A stretch of 45,822 bases of DNA from UBA6814 sp040753075 (lineage in GTDB: Bacteria; Desulfobacterota; Desulfovibrionia; Desulfovibrionales; Desulfovibrionaceae): positions 1 through 45,822 of the forward strand of contig JBFMHA010000020.1 in assembly GCA_040753075.1 (NCBI GenBank). Direction: 5' to 3'. The notes under the pieces are model-generated. The model was not told the DNA's origin and ran no database searches. It worked only from the letters and a program-made list of their open reading frames with translations. The position numbers and the translations under genes are program-made. Positions within the stretch are counted from its first letter, which is position 1; every line of letters begins with the position of its first letter. Positions 9,569 to 15,773 of this stretch are shown one piece after another.

Positions 9569-9586
9569 GACGATTATCTAATCGTC
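9569..9586. promoter_or_regulatory. Perfect 18-bp palindrome upstream of the defence operon
   Basis: GACGATTATCTAATCGTC is an inverted repeat with 8-bp arms and a 2-bp centre. It sits 84-101 bp upstream of the helicase start, where an operator for the operon would be expected. No strong -35/-10 pair could be placed next to it; a CATAAT hexamer lies nearer the gene. The binding protein is unknown; the AlpA-like product at 10393 is one candidate. Confidence 0.5.
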
Positions 9587-10023
9587 GCCATGATGAAAAG
9601 CATCAATCTTTCCCTTCAGTTCTAGCTATCCGAGTCATCCGCTCCCAGGCCGCTGCGCGGTTGGGACGCACGCGGAGTCCGAGGGTGTTTGGGGAACTCG
9701 GGCGATGTGCTTACCGCGCTAAAACCCCTGCGGGATCGGGCGGTTGGGCTGAAAGTCATTAATTTGCTGCTTGCTCCACCACCAGCATTGAGTCGTGTGT
9801 GGGCGGAGAGCTTTAAGTTATCCCACTAAAATAAAGACGTTTTTTTAGCATAGACCTGACAAGCACCTCCCTCTTTCTTTTCATCTCTCCTCCATTCACC
9901 CCGAGCTTGTCCCAAGGTAACTTCCCCCTTTTCATATAGCCGCCCCAAAGGCCAATCAATTAAAATCAGAATGATATCATATAGTTTTAAAGATTCGCAG
10001 GGCACCTCTGTTGCCATTAAAAA

Positions 10024-10282
10024 CCAGGGCGAAAATGCATTTTGTGCACGTTTTACAAAAAAAAATCTTACGCGTTATGATGACATCCAAGACAACAACG
10101 GACCATAAAAATGGCGACACCCAACATACCACCTGATCATGAGACTGGAGGAAACCAATAAATGATATTTTTAGCCACGAAATTGCCTTCATATTCCAGG
10201 GCGAAAATGCAGAGAAAAATCGTGCAAAGATTTTTAAATGCGCGCAGCTGTTATGTTTAGCGCAAACATCTTCCAGGGCGAA
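10024..10282 (+). repeat. Three direct repeats CCAGGGCGAA
   Basis: Copies begin at 10024, 10196 and 10273. The first two share 16 bases (CCAGGGCGAAAATGCA); the third shares the first 10 and then runs into an AT-rich stretch. All are in the same orientation, each followed by AT-rich sequence, within 370 bp of the AlpA-like gene. They could be binding sites for the AlpA-like regulator or iterons for the downstream primase; neither is shown. Confidence 0.6.
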
Positions 10283-10319
10283 TTTATAAAGTGAAATTTT
10301 TTGTCAGCATATGTATTAT

Positions 10320-10347
10320 TTGCAAGCAGTCACTTTGGGTCCATATT
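10320..10347 (+). promoter_or_regulatory. Candidate promoter of the alpA-primase genes
   Basis: TTGCAA at 10320-10325 and CATATT at 10342-10347 are separated by 16 bp and lie 46 bp upstream of the AlpA-like start. A clear Shine-Dalgarno GGAGG at 10380-10384 stands 8 bp before that ATG. In such AT-rich DNA other hexamer pairs are possible, so the placement is tentative. Confidence 0.4.
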
Positions 10348-10392
10348 TTTTGTTAGTTTTTAAACCACAAACGACTACTGGAGGCTTCTAAG

Positions 10393-10626
10393 ATGATTAA
10401 TGAACCTGCCAATGAGCGCGTTTATTTAAGCGAGAAAGAGGTAGCATTGATGACTGGCATCTCGGTGCACACTCTCCGCATGCACAGATTCAAGGGAATC
10501 GGGATTAGATACATAAAATTTGGGTCAAGAGTTTTGTACGATGTAAATGATGTAATCGATTATATGAATTCCAAAAAAATACCCCCTAGAGATTCGTTCG
10601 ATGGAAATACTTCAGCTCCTATCTGA
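10393..10626 (+). CDS. AlpA/excisionase-like helix-turn-helix protein
   Basis: This 77-aa protein has a MerR-type winged helix typical of AlpA and excisionase families. The segment LSEKEVALMTGISVHTLRMH forms the helix-turn-helix, and IRYIKFGSRVLYDVNDVIDY is the wing and following helix. Such proteins regulate integrase genes or act as directionality factors in P4-like satellites and other integrative elements. It is followed 8 bp later by the primase gene, so the two are probably co-transcribed. Low GC marks it as acquired DNA. No integrase is visible nearby; it may lie beyond the left edge. Confidence 0.85.
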   Translation: MINEPANERVYLSEKEVALMTGISVHTLRMHRFKGIGIRYIKFGSRVLYDVNDVIDYMNSKKIPPRDSFDGNTSAPI

Positions 10627-10634
10627 GGAACAAA

Positions 10635-12944
10635 ATGCTGCCTATCAACTACTCTGAGTTCCGTTCTGAATTGGAAAGTGGCGGCCTGTGCCCTGATGAA
10701 ATTTTTGCAGATGGAAAAATCCACCGTTGCGGGACTGCGGGGAAAGAACTTGCAAAAGATGGAGCATACACTCTCCATGAGGAAGGTTTCGGCTGGTGGA
10801 AAAACTACCGCACCGGCCAGTCTGGGACATGGAAGCAAAAAGGTGGCAACGGCTTTTCACTTGAGCAAAAAAAAGACATTCAACTAAAGATGAAGCAACG
10901 AAAAATGGAAGCACACGAGCGAGCTGAACTGGCTGCTGGCAAGGCACAATCCATATGGACTAAAGCCCCAGATTGCACAGAACATCCTTATCTGAATGCA
11001 AAGGGGGTCAAGCCATGCTCAGGCCTGAAAGTGATAAATAGCGACAGACTTGTCGTCCCTGTCCAAAACTGGGATGGCAAGATCATATCCCTTCAGTTCA
11101 TCTCCGCTGAAGGGGAAAAAAGATTTTTGGGCGGTGCCAAGGTAGCAGGTGGATTCTTTCACATCCACGGGACAGGAGACCTTGCCTACATTGTCGAGGG
11201 CTTGGCCACGGGCTTGTCTGTGTCGGAAGCCACTGGGGCAAACGTCTTTTGCGCTTTCGACTGTGGCAACCTCAAATCAGTTGCACAAGATGTCCACTCA
11301 CGGCACCCAGAATGTAGAATAGTCCTCGCAGGGGACAACGACTGCCGCACCAAGGGCAACCCTGGCCTGACCAAGGGGCGTGAAGCGGCCCATGCAGCGG
11401 GAGGAAAATTGGCCCTCCCCTCCTTCCCCCTAGGTTCTGTTGGCACTGATTTCAATGATCTCGCTATGATAGCTGGACTTGATGAGGTTCGACGGCAACT
11501 CGCCGAAGCCCAGGTAGTGATCGCGACATCGCCCCAGGCTTCGCAGACCGAGGCTGAAATTATTGATGAAGAACTTGCAAAGCTGACCTCACCTTGGCCC
11601 ACCCTGCCCCCCCAAGCACTCATCGGCCTTGCTGGCGAATTTGTCCGCCTGGCCACCGAGAATAGTGAAGCGGACCCTGCCGCAGTGTTAGCGACCTTTT
11701 TGGTGCGTTTTGGAATTGAATGCGGCCCTGCTTCATATTTTGCTGTCGGCGACACAAGGCATTACCCCCGCTTGTTCGTCGTGGTTATTGGCAATTCATC
11801 AAAGGCAAGAAAGGGCACTTCCTCCACCCCCGTCAACCGGTTATTTGAACGAGTGTTAGATGACTATCTTCCTGCCATGACAAGCCCGGGACCACTTTCC
11901 ACTGGAGAAGGTCTTATCTGCAAGGTCCGCGACCCCCGCCAGGAGTGGCATGTTGATCGGAAATCCGGTGAAGGCGCGTGGGTAGTAATAGATCCAGGGG
12001 AAAACAACAAGCGACTCTTTGTAATCGATGAAGAATTTGCAAGCGCCCTCAAGTGCATTAGGCGCGAGGGGAACACTTTATCTACAATTTTACGTTGCTT
12101 TTGGGATTCTGGTAATTGTGAGCCTCTGACGAAGCAGAACAAAACAAAATGTACAAATGCTCATGTTGGCATTGTCACTCATATAACTGAGGCTGAACTT
12201 TTAAAGCTTTTGAGTGAAACTGAAACATTGAGCGGCTTTGCCAATCGTTTTTTATGGGTATGCGCCAGACGCACAAGATTTGTCCCTATCCCGCATCCAC
12301 TCGACAATAAAGAATTACTCAGATTGCAGGAAACACTCTTCTCGTCAATACAACTCGCCAATGAAGGAGGCGAGGTCATCATGGACAAAGAAACTAGAGA
12401 GTTGTGGGTGCGGGAATACAGCGACCTGACACAGGACAGTCCTGGACTGTCAGGGTGTGTGGTGAACAGAGGCGAAGCGCAGGTAACTCGGTTGGCCTTG
12501 ATCTATGCCCTTCTGGACGGGCAGCGTGTAATCCAGGCCCATCATCTCACCGCAGCACTAGCCATGTGGAAGTATGCCCATGACTCCGCACTCAAAATCT
12601 TCGGCCGCGGTGGGGACGATCCCATCCAGGCTCAAATCCTCAACCTTCTCAAGAAAAGCCCTTTGTCCACCACAGAACTGCACCGAAGACTTGGCAATCA
12701 CTCCAAGGGGCTCAAGAATGCCCTCGCCGCCCTTCTGAATTCAGGAAGAATCCTGAAGACCGAGAAACCCACCGGTGGCGCGAGGCCGCAACTTATTTAC
12801 TCAGCGGCGAACTTTGCGAACTTTGCGAACTCACCCTGCTCCGACTCCCAATCTTCGCAAACTTCGCAAGATTCGCACGACAAAAATCCCACCGACGGCA
12901 GTCCGCGTGACTCTGGGGACCTCCCTGATCAAGTGGAAATATGA
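10635..12944 (+). CDS. YfjI/DUF3987 primase-helicase-like protein with TOPRIM domain
   Basis: This 769-aa protein resembles replication proteins of satellites and prophages. The N-terminus (1-60) carries a CPDEIF and HRCGT region like a small zinc-binding or DNA-binding module. Residues about 180-265 form a TOPRIM fold: YIVEGLATGLSVSEATGA supplies the Glu and VLAGDNDCRTKGNPG the acidic DxD-like pair. DUF3987 follows, about 320-640, with a P-loop-like VVIGNSSKARKGTS and LFVIDEEFAS as a Walker B-like segment. A winged helix near 680-740 (LLKKSPLSTTELHRRLGN) precedes a low-complexity tail encoded by 9-bp repeats. It overlaps the next gene by 4 bp. The likely job is priming or initiating replication of the element; YfjI of E. 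coli CP4-57 is the nearest named relative. Confidence 0.85.
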   Translation: MLPINYSEFRSELESGGLCPDEIFADGKIHRCGTAGKELAKDGAYTLHEEGFGWWKNYRTGQSGTWKQKGGNGFSLEQKKDIQLKMKQRKMEAHERAELAAGKAQSIWTKAPDCTEHPYLNAKGVKPCSGLKVINSDRLVVPVQNWDGKIISLQFISAEGEKRFLGGAKVAGGFFHIHGTGDLAYIVEGLATGLSVSEATGANVFCAFDCGNLKSVAQDVHSRHPECRIVLAGDNDCRTKGNPGLTKGREAAHAAGGKLALPSFPLGSVGTDFNDLAMIAGLDEVRRQLAEAQVVIATSPQASQTEAEIIDEELAKLTSPWPTLPPQALIGLAGEFVRLATENSEADPAAVLATFLVRFGIECGPASYFAVGDTRHYPRLFVVVIGNSSKARKGTSSTPVNRLFERVLDDYLPAMTSPGPLSTGEGLICKVRDPRQEWHVDRKSGEGAWVVIDPGENNKRLFVIDEEFASALKCIRREGNTLSTILRCFWDSGNCEPLTKQNKTKCTNAHVGIVTHITEAELLKLLSETETLSGFANRFLWVCARRTRFVPIPHPLDNKELLRLQETLFSSIQLANEGGEVIMDKETRELWVREYSDLTQDSPGLSGCVVNRGEAQVTRLALIYALLDGQRVIQAHHLTAALAMWKYAHDSALKIFGRGGDDPIQAQILNLLKKSPLSTTELHRRLGNHSKGLKNALAALLNSGRILKTEKPTGGARPQLIYSAANFANFANSPCSDSQSSQTSQDSHDKNPTDGSPRDSGDLPDQVEI
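12807..12879. repeat. Two opposed arrays of three 9-bp repeats in the primase 3' end
   Basis: GCGAACTTT occurs in tandem at 12807, 12816 and 12825 (last copy truncated). After a 20-bp gap, TTCGCAAA-type units in the opposite orientation start at 12853, 12862 and 12871, the later ones degenerate. The reverse complement of the left array reads TTCGCAAAG, so the two arrays face each other and could form a cruciform. They encode a poor NFANFANS/QTSQDSH tail, suggesting DNA-level selection. A replication or partition site is possible. Confidence 0.7.
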
Positions 12945-13360
12945 ACGCCCTAGAGCACATCCAGACGCATGGGGTTTCAGTATCCTTGGCACAGGAGGGG
13001 AAGCTCCTGTTGTCGGGGATGTCAACACTCTCCCCCGTTCAGCATAAAAAGTTGATAGAATTCGCGAATCGTAACAGAAATCAGCTCCTAGTTGAGTTGA
13101 GCCAGCTCTCAACGAGCTCTCAAAACAACCTCGCTATAGACTCGACCGCGGCCTTGTCACGCCTGTTGGACATGTTCAAGAACCATCCAGGACTTTACCT
13201 TTCCTTTGGCTATCCCCAGAATTGCGGTCCTGCTTTTACGTTGCAACCTGGCGAGCACCCCGCCTACTCTGATGCATTCTTAATCTTCCTTCGAGCCGTA
13301 CCTGCGATGGTACCCGGGGCAGCTGAACTGCGGCGCGAATTCGGTGGACCGCGGGACTAG
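12941..13360 (+). CDS. Small protein with TubC_N-like docking domain
   Basis: This 139-aa protein starts in an ATGA overlap with the primase stop. Residues 1-55, with the pattern HGVSVSLAQEGKLLLSG followed by an amphipathic helix ending LLVELSQL, resemble the TubC N-terminal docking domain first described in megasynthases and also present in prophage replication operons. The C-terminal 85 residues are not recognised. Translational coupling to the primase suggests a partner or adaptor for it. It is the last element gene before the tRNA unit; base composition rises towards backbone values near its end. Confidence 0.6.
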   Translation: MNALEHIQTHGVSVSLAQEGKLLLSGMSTLSPVQHKKLIEFANRNRNQLLVELSQLSTSSQNNLAIDSTAALSRLLDMFKNHPGLYLSFGYPQNCGPAFTLQPGEHPAYSDAFLIFLRAVPAMVPGAAELRREFGGPRD

Positions 13361-13551
13361 CACTCACGGGTCATTCCCCTTCGCTCCGGCCATGCGGTCG
13401 CCATTGGCCAAGGATCACATTCCAGCAGAGGGGAGTGGCCGTCGTCCTGAGCAAAACGCGGGAAAGTGGTCGCAGAGAGGAGGCGATGGCCAGCGAACAT
13501 CGGCCATTTCTGTCGCCCAGGTTGGAAATACGGTTGGAAATAATCCTGGCC

Positions 13552-13587
13552 AAATAAAAGGGCGGCCAGGAATTATTCCTAACCGCC
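13552..13587 (-). terminator. Intrinsic terminator of the tRNA unit
   Basis: On the minus strand GGCGG pairs with CCGCC and an inner AGGAAT pairs with ATTCCT, followed by CTTTTATTT. It lies 10 bp downstream of the tRNA-Glu 3' end, so it closes the tRNA-Gln/tRNA-Glu transcript. A degenerate copy of part of the hairpin sits immediately to its left (about 13535-13551), which may mark a junction. Confidence 0.75.
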
Positions 13588-13597
13588 TGTAATTACT

Positions 13598-13675
13598 TGG
13601 CGTCCCCAAGGGGATTTGAACCCCTGTTACCGGCGTGAAAGGCCGATGTCCTGGACCGGGCTAGACGATGGGGAC
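13598..13675 (-). tRNA. tRNA-Glu (anticodon TTC)
   Basis: The minus strand folds as a complete cloverleaf. GTCCCCA pairs with TGGGGAC in the acceptor stem, the anticodon loop CTTTCAC gives TTC, and the T-arm has GGTTCAAATCC. The discriminator is G and CCA is encoded. It is transcribed after tRNA-Gln, 11 bp apart. It is the first backbone gene beside the mobile island and a plausible integration target, although no duplicated 3' end is visible in the window. Confidence 0.95.
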
Positions 13676-13686
13676 GTATGAAAAAT

Positions 13687-13760
13687 TGGCTGGGGGACGA
13701 GGATTTGAACCTCGGTTAACGGGGCCAGAACCCGTCGTCCTGCCGCTAGACGATCCCCCA
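13687..13760 (-). tRNA. tRNA-Gln (anticodon CTG)
   Basis: The minus strand folds with acceptor TGGGGGA/TCCCCCA, an anticodon stem ACGGG/CCCGT enclosing the loop TTCTGGC (anticodon CTG), a T-arm CGAGG TTCAAAT CCTCG, discriminator G and encoded CCA. It is the promoter-proximal gene of a two-tRNA unit with tRNA-Glu. Confidence 0.95.
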
Positions 13761-13775
13761 GCACGAGCGGACTCG

Positions 13776-13802
13776 TTTATATGCTCCCGGGCCGGCTGTC
13801 AA
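13776..13802 (-). promoter_or_regulatory. Promoter of the tRNA-Gln/tRNA-Glu unit
   Basis: On the minus strand a consensus -35 TTGACA (13797-13802) is followed after 15 bp by TATAAA (13776-13781), 15 bp upstream of the tRNA-Gln 5' end. The spacer is shorter than the usual 17 bp and GC-rich, as is common at stable-RNA promoters. Confidence 0.75.
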
Positions 13803-13827
13803 GGGCCGATCCGGGGTCGCCGCATCC

Positions 13828-14172
13828 TTAGACTGCCTTGGCCAGGCGGCGGGTGCGCTTCTTCAGCTTGTTGATCTTGCGGCGCAGGATCTCCTTGGCC
13901 TTGCGGGAGCCGGCCTCGGCCTTCTGGCCGCGCATCTCGCGGATGGTCCGCTTGGTGGTCAGGATCTGCTCCTTGTAGGGATTCACCCCGCCCTCCTCCT
14001 CCTTGATGCCCAGGACTTCCTTGATGGCCGGGAGCAGTTCCTCCTTGACCATGCCCGAAGCGCCGGTGATCTGCGGAATCTTGGCCATCACCAGCTCGCG
14101 CAGCTCCTTGGCGGTCATCTTGTCCAGGGGCTTCTTGAGGCCCAGGCTCTCGAGGGTCAGTTCCACGCTCAT
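13828..14172 (-). CDS. Conserved hypothetical protein with Rho_N/SAP-like helices
   Basis: This 114-aa protein starts at MSVELTLESLG, because GAGGAG stands just upstream of that ATG, whereas the longer reading frame lacks such a site. Residues 10-50 (KMTAKELRELVMAKIP and MVKEELLPAIKEVLG) resemble the small helix-extended-helix fold of SAP or Rho N-terminal domains. The C-terminus is very basic (RRKINKLKKRTRRLAKAV), suggesting nucleic-acid binding. It follows the DciA-like gene by 35 bp on the same strand. Function unknown. Confidence 0.75.
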   Translation of the reverse strand: MSVELTLESLGLKKPLDKMTAKELRELVMAKIPQITGASGMVKEELLPAIKEVLGIKEEEGGVNPYKEQILTTKRTIREMRGQKAEAGSRKAKEILRRKINKLKKRTRRLAKAV

Positions 14173-14207
14173 GACGTTCTCCTCTCTTTTCTGGTCGCTC
14201 CGGGGGA

Positions 14208-14699
14208 TCACTCGGTCCCGCGCCGGGCGAAAAATTCAACGTAGGCCCGATACGCCCTGCCTACCGGGTTGTCCGGCGGCAAGTCGGCGAGCAGCCCGCC
14301 CAGGGACCCGGGCCGCACCGGCTCAGGCCTGTGCACGGGGCTGGGCTCGCCCTTCCCGTCCAGGGGAACTTGCCCTCCTAGCAGATGCAGCTCCACCTTG
14401 TCAAAGAAATTTCTGCCCAGGAACTCGTTGGCCTGGGCCAGCACCACCGGGCTGTAGTGCACCATCTCCTGCATGACCATGCCGTCCTCCACGCCCAGGA
14501 GCAGCTTGGTCCGGCGGTGGCCCAGGGGCCGGGCCAGGGCCGCGATGTCCGGCCCCACCACCTCGGGCCAGGCCTTCCACAGCCGGGCCAGGAACAGGGA
14601 CTCCTCCCCGCCCAGGCGCGAGAGCACCGAGGAGAGGGCCTGGTCCGCCCGCCGCATCTCCGCCACCCGCGGGCCGCCCCAGTTCCGTCGCGCCGCCAT
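14208..14699 (-). CDS. DUF721/DciA-like protein
   Basis: This protein of about 163 aa contains the DUF721 fold: LARLWKAWPEVVGPDIAALARPL followed by a strand-rich segment KLLLGVEDGMVMQEM. Members of this family, DciA, load the replicative helicase in bacteria that lack DnaC. The ATG at 14699 is preferred; a GTG at 14714 would add five residues. The C-terminal 45 residues are Pro-rich and variable. It is co-directional with the downstream SAP-like gene and divergent from the AraC-type gene, sharing a short 120-bp intergenic region. Confidence 0.75.
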   Translation of the reverse strand: MAARRNWGGPRVAEMRRADQALSSVLSRLGGEESLFLARLWKAWPEVVGPDIAALARPLGHRRTKLLLGVEDGMVMQEMVHYSPVVLAQANEFLGRNFFDKVELHLLGGQVPLDGKGEPSPVHRPEPVRPGSLGGLLADLPPDNPVGRAYRAYVEFFARRGTE

Positions 14700-14818
14700 G
14701 CCCCAGATGAGCACACCCGGCGCGCCTTGGCAAGCGGCTTGCCCCGGCCGGCGATTTCCGCAAGAACGGTCAAGCGCGCCTGGCCGCAGGCGCGTACACC
14801 CCTTCCGGAGAGGCGCAC

Positions 14819-15697
14819 ATGGCCAAGGGAACCGTCGAGAGCTACCGCGAACGCCTGAACCGGGCGCTGGTCCTGCTGGAGTCCCGGCTGGACGAGCCGG
14901 CGTCCCTGGAGGACCTGGCCCGGGCCGCGCACCTGTCGCCCTACCACTTCCACCGGGTTTTCGCCGGCATGGTGGGCGAGCCGGTGGCGGCCTACCAGCG
15001 GCGGCTGCGGCTGGAGCGGGCCGTGGGCCAGCTTTCCGCCTCGGCGCGGCCGGTCACGGACATCGCCCTGGACGCCGGGTACGAGAGCCACGAGGCCTTC
15101 ACCCGGGCCTTCAAGGCGGCCTTCGGCGAGTCGCCCTCGGCCTACCGCAAGCGGGCCGCGGCCGGGGACCGGTCCCTGGCCGGAGCGCTGCGCCCGGTGT
15201 TTCCATCCAACCACGGGAGGAACGACATGGAAGCGAAGATCGTGCAGGTCCCGGCCCGGCGCGTGGCCTACGTGCGCCACGTGGGCCCCTACCAGAACTG
15301 CGGCGCGGCCTGGGGGACGCTCTGCGCCTGGGCCGGGCCCAAGGGCCTCCTGGGGCCGCAGACCCAGTTCATCGGCATGTGCCACGACGACCCGGAGATC
15401 ACCCCGCCGGACAAGGTGCGCTACGACGCCTGCATCGCCGCGCCCGAGACCGCGGTCCCGGAAGGCGCGGTGGGGGTGCAGGAGCTGCCCGGCGGCGAGT
15501 ACGCCTCGACCGTGCACAAGGGCCCCTACGCCAACCTGGCCGCCACCTACAACGCGCTCTGCGGCCAGTGGATTCCGGCCCAGGGCCGGGAGATGCGCCA
15601 CGCCCCCAGCCTGGAGATCTACCTGAACTGCCCCGACACCACCCCGCCCCAGGACCTGCGCACCGAAGTCCTGGTCCCCCTGGAGCCCGCGGCCTGA
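14819..15697 (+). CDS. AraC-family regulator with GyrI-like effector domain
   Basis: This 292-aa protein has two helix-turn-helix motifs at residues about 12-110 (LEDLARAAHLSPYHFHRVF and VTDIALDAGYESHEAFTRAF, ending in the family FGESPSAYRKR). Residues about 138-292 form a GyrI/BmrR-like small-molecule domain starting VQVPARRVAYVRHVGPYQN. The architecture matches Rob/SoxS-like regulators that sense small hydrophobic or cationic compounds. A Shine-Dalgarno GAGAGG lies just upstream of the ATG. No efflux gene adjoins it, so the regulon is not evident. It is convergent with the ABC importer genes across a shared terminator. Confidence 0.9.
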   Translation: MAKGTVESYRERLNRALVLLESRLDEPASLEDLARAAHLSPYHFHRVFAGMVGEPVAAYQRRLRLERAVGQLSASARPVTDIALDAGYESHEAFTRAFKAAFGESPSAYRKRAAAGDRSLAGALRPVFPSNHGRNDMEAKIVQVPARRVAYVRHVGPYQNCGAAWGTLCAWAGPKGLLGPQTQFIGMCHDDPEITPPDKVRYDACIAAPETAVPEGAVGVQELPGGEYASTVHKGPYANLAATYNALCGQWIPAQGREMRHAPSLEIYLNCPDTTPPQDLRTEVLVPLEPAA

Positions 15698-15720
15698 CCG
15701 CGGCAATCCCCCCCAACCGG

Positions 15721-15757
15721 AGCGCCCCGGACCTCGCGGCCCGGGGCGCTTCCTTTT
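15721..15757 (+). terminator. Terminator after the AraC-type gene
   Basis: AGCGCCCCGG (15721-15730) pairs perfectly with CCGGGGCGCT (15741-15750) and is followed by TCCTTTT. It starts 23 bp after the stop codon. The hairpin lies between convergent genes and may also limit transcription from the importer side. Confidence 0.8.
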
Positions 15758-15773
15758 CCATCGCGGAACGGCC

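Larger units (their letters stand above)
9486..10392. other. Divergent intergenic region, AT-rich on its right half
   Basis: This 907-bp spacer separates the leftward defence operon from the rightward alpA-primase genes. The left half (9486-9820) has moderate GC and holds the 18-bp palindrome. The right half (9820-10390) is strikingly AT-rich for this genome and contains three CCAGGGCGAA repeats and the likely promoter of the AlpA-like gene. Short leftward ORFs at 9826-10017 and 9977-10192 lack convincing starts or similarity and are not called. The composition suggests regulatory or origin DNA of a mobile element. Confidence 0.6.

Noticed and set aside
9826..10192. Two short leftward ORFs in the AT-rich spacer
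   Set aside because: No ribosome sites, no similarity and composition explained by AT-rich regulatory DNA.
10024..10282. CRISPR array in the AT-rich spacer
   Set aside because: Only three short copies with uneven spacing (172 and 77 bp) and no cas genes.
13486..13557. 23-codon ORF with GAGGAGG next to its ATG
   Set aside because: The ribosome site is only 2 bases from the ATG, the product has no recognisable feature and it runs into the tRNA terminator hairpin.
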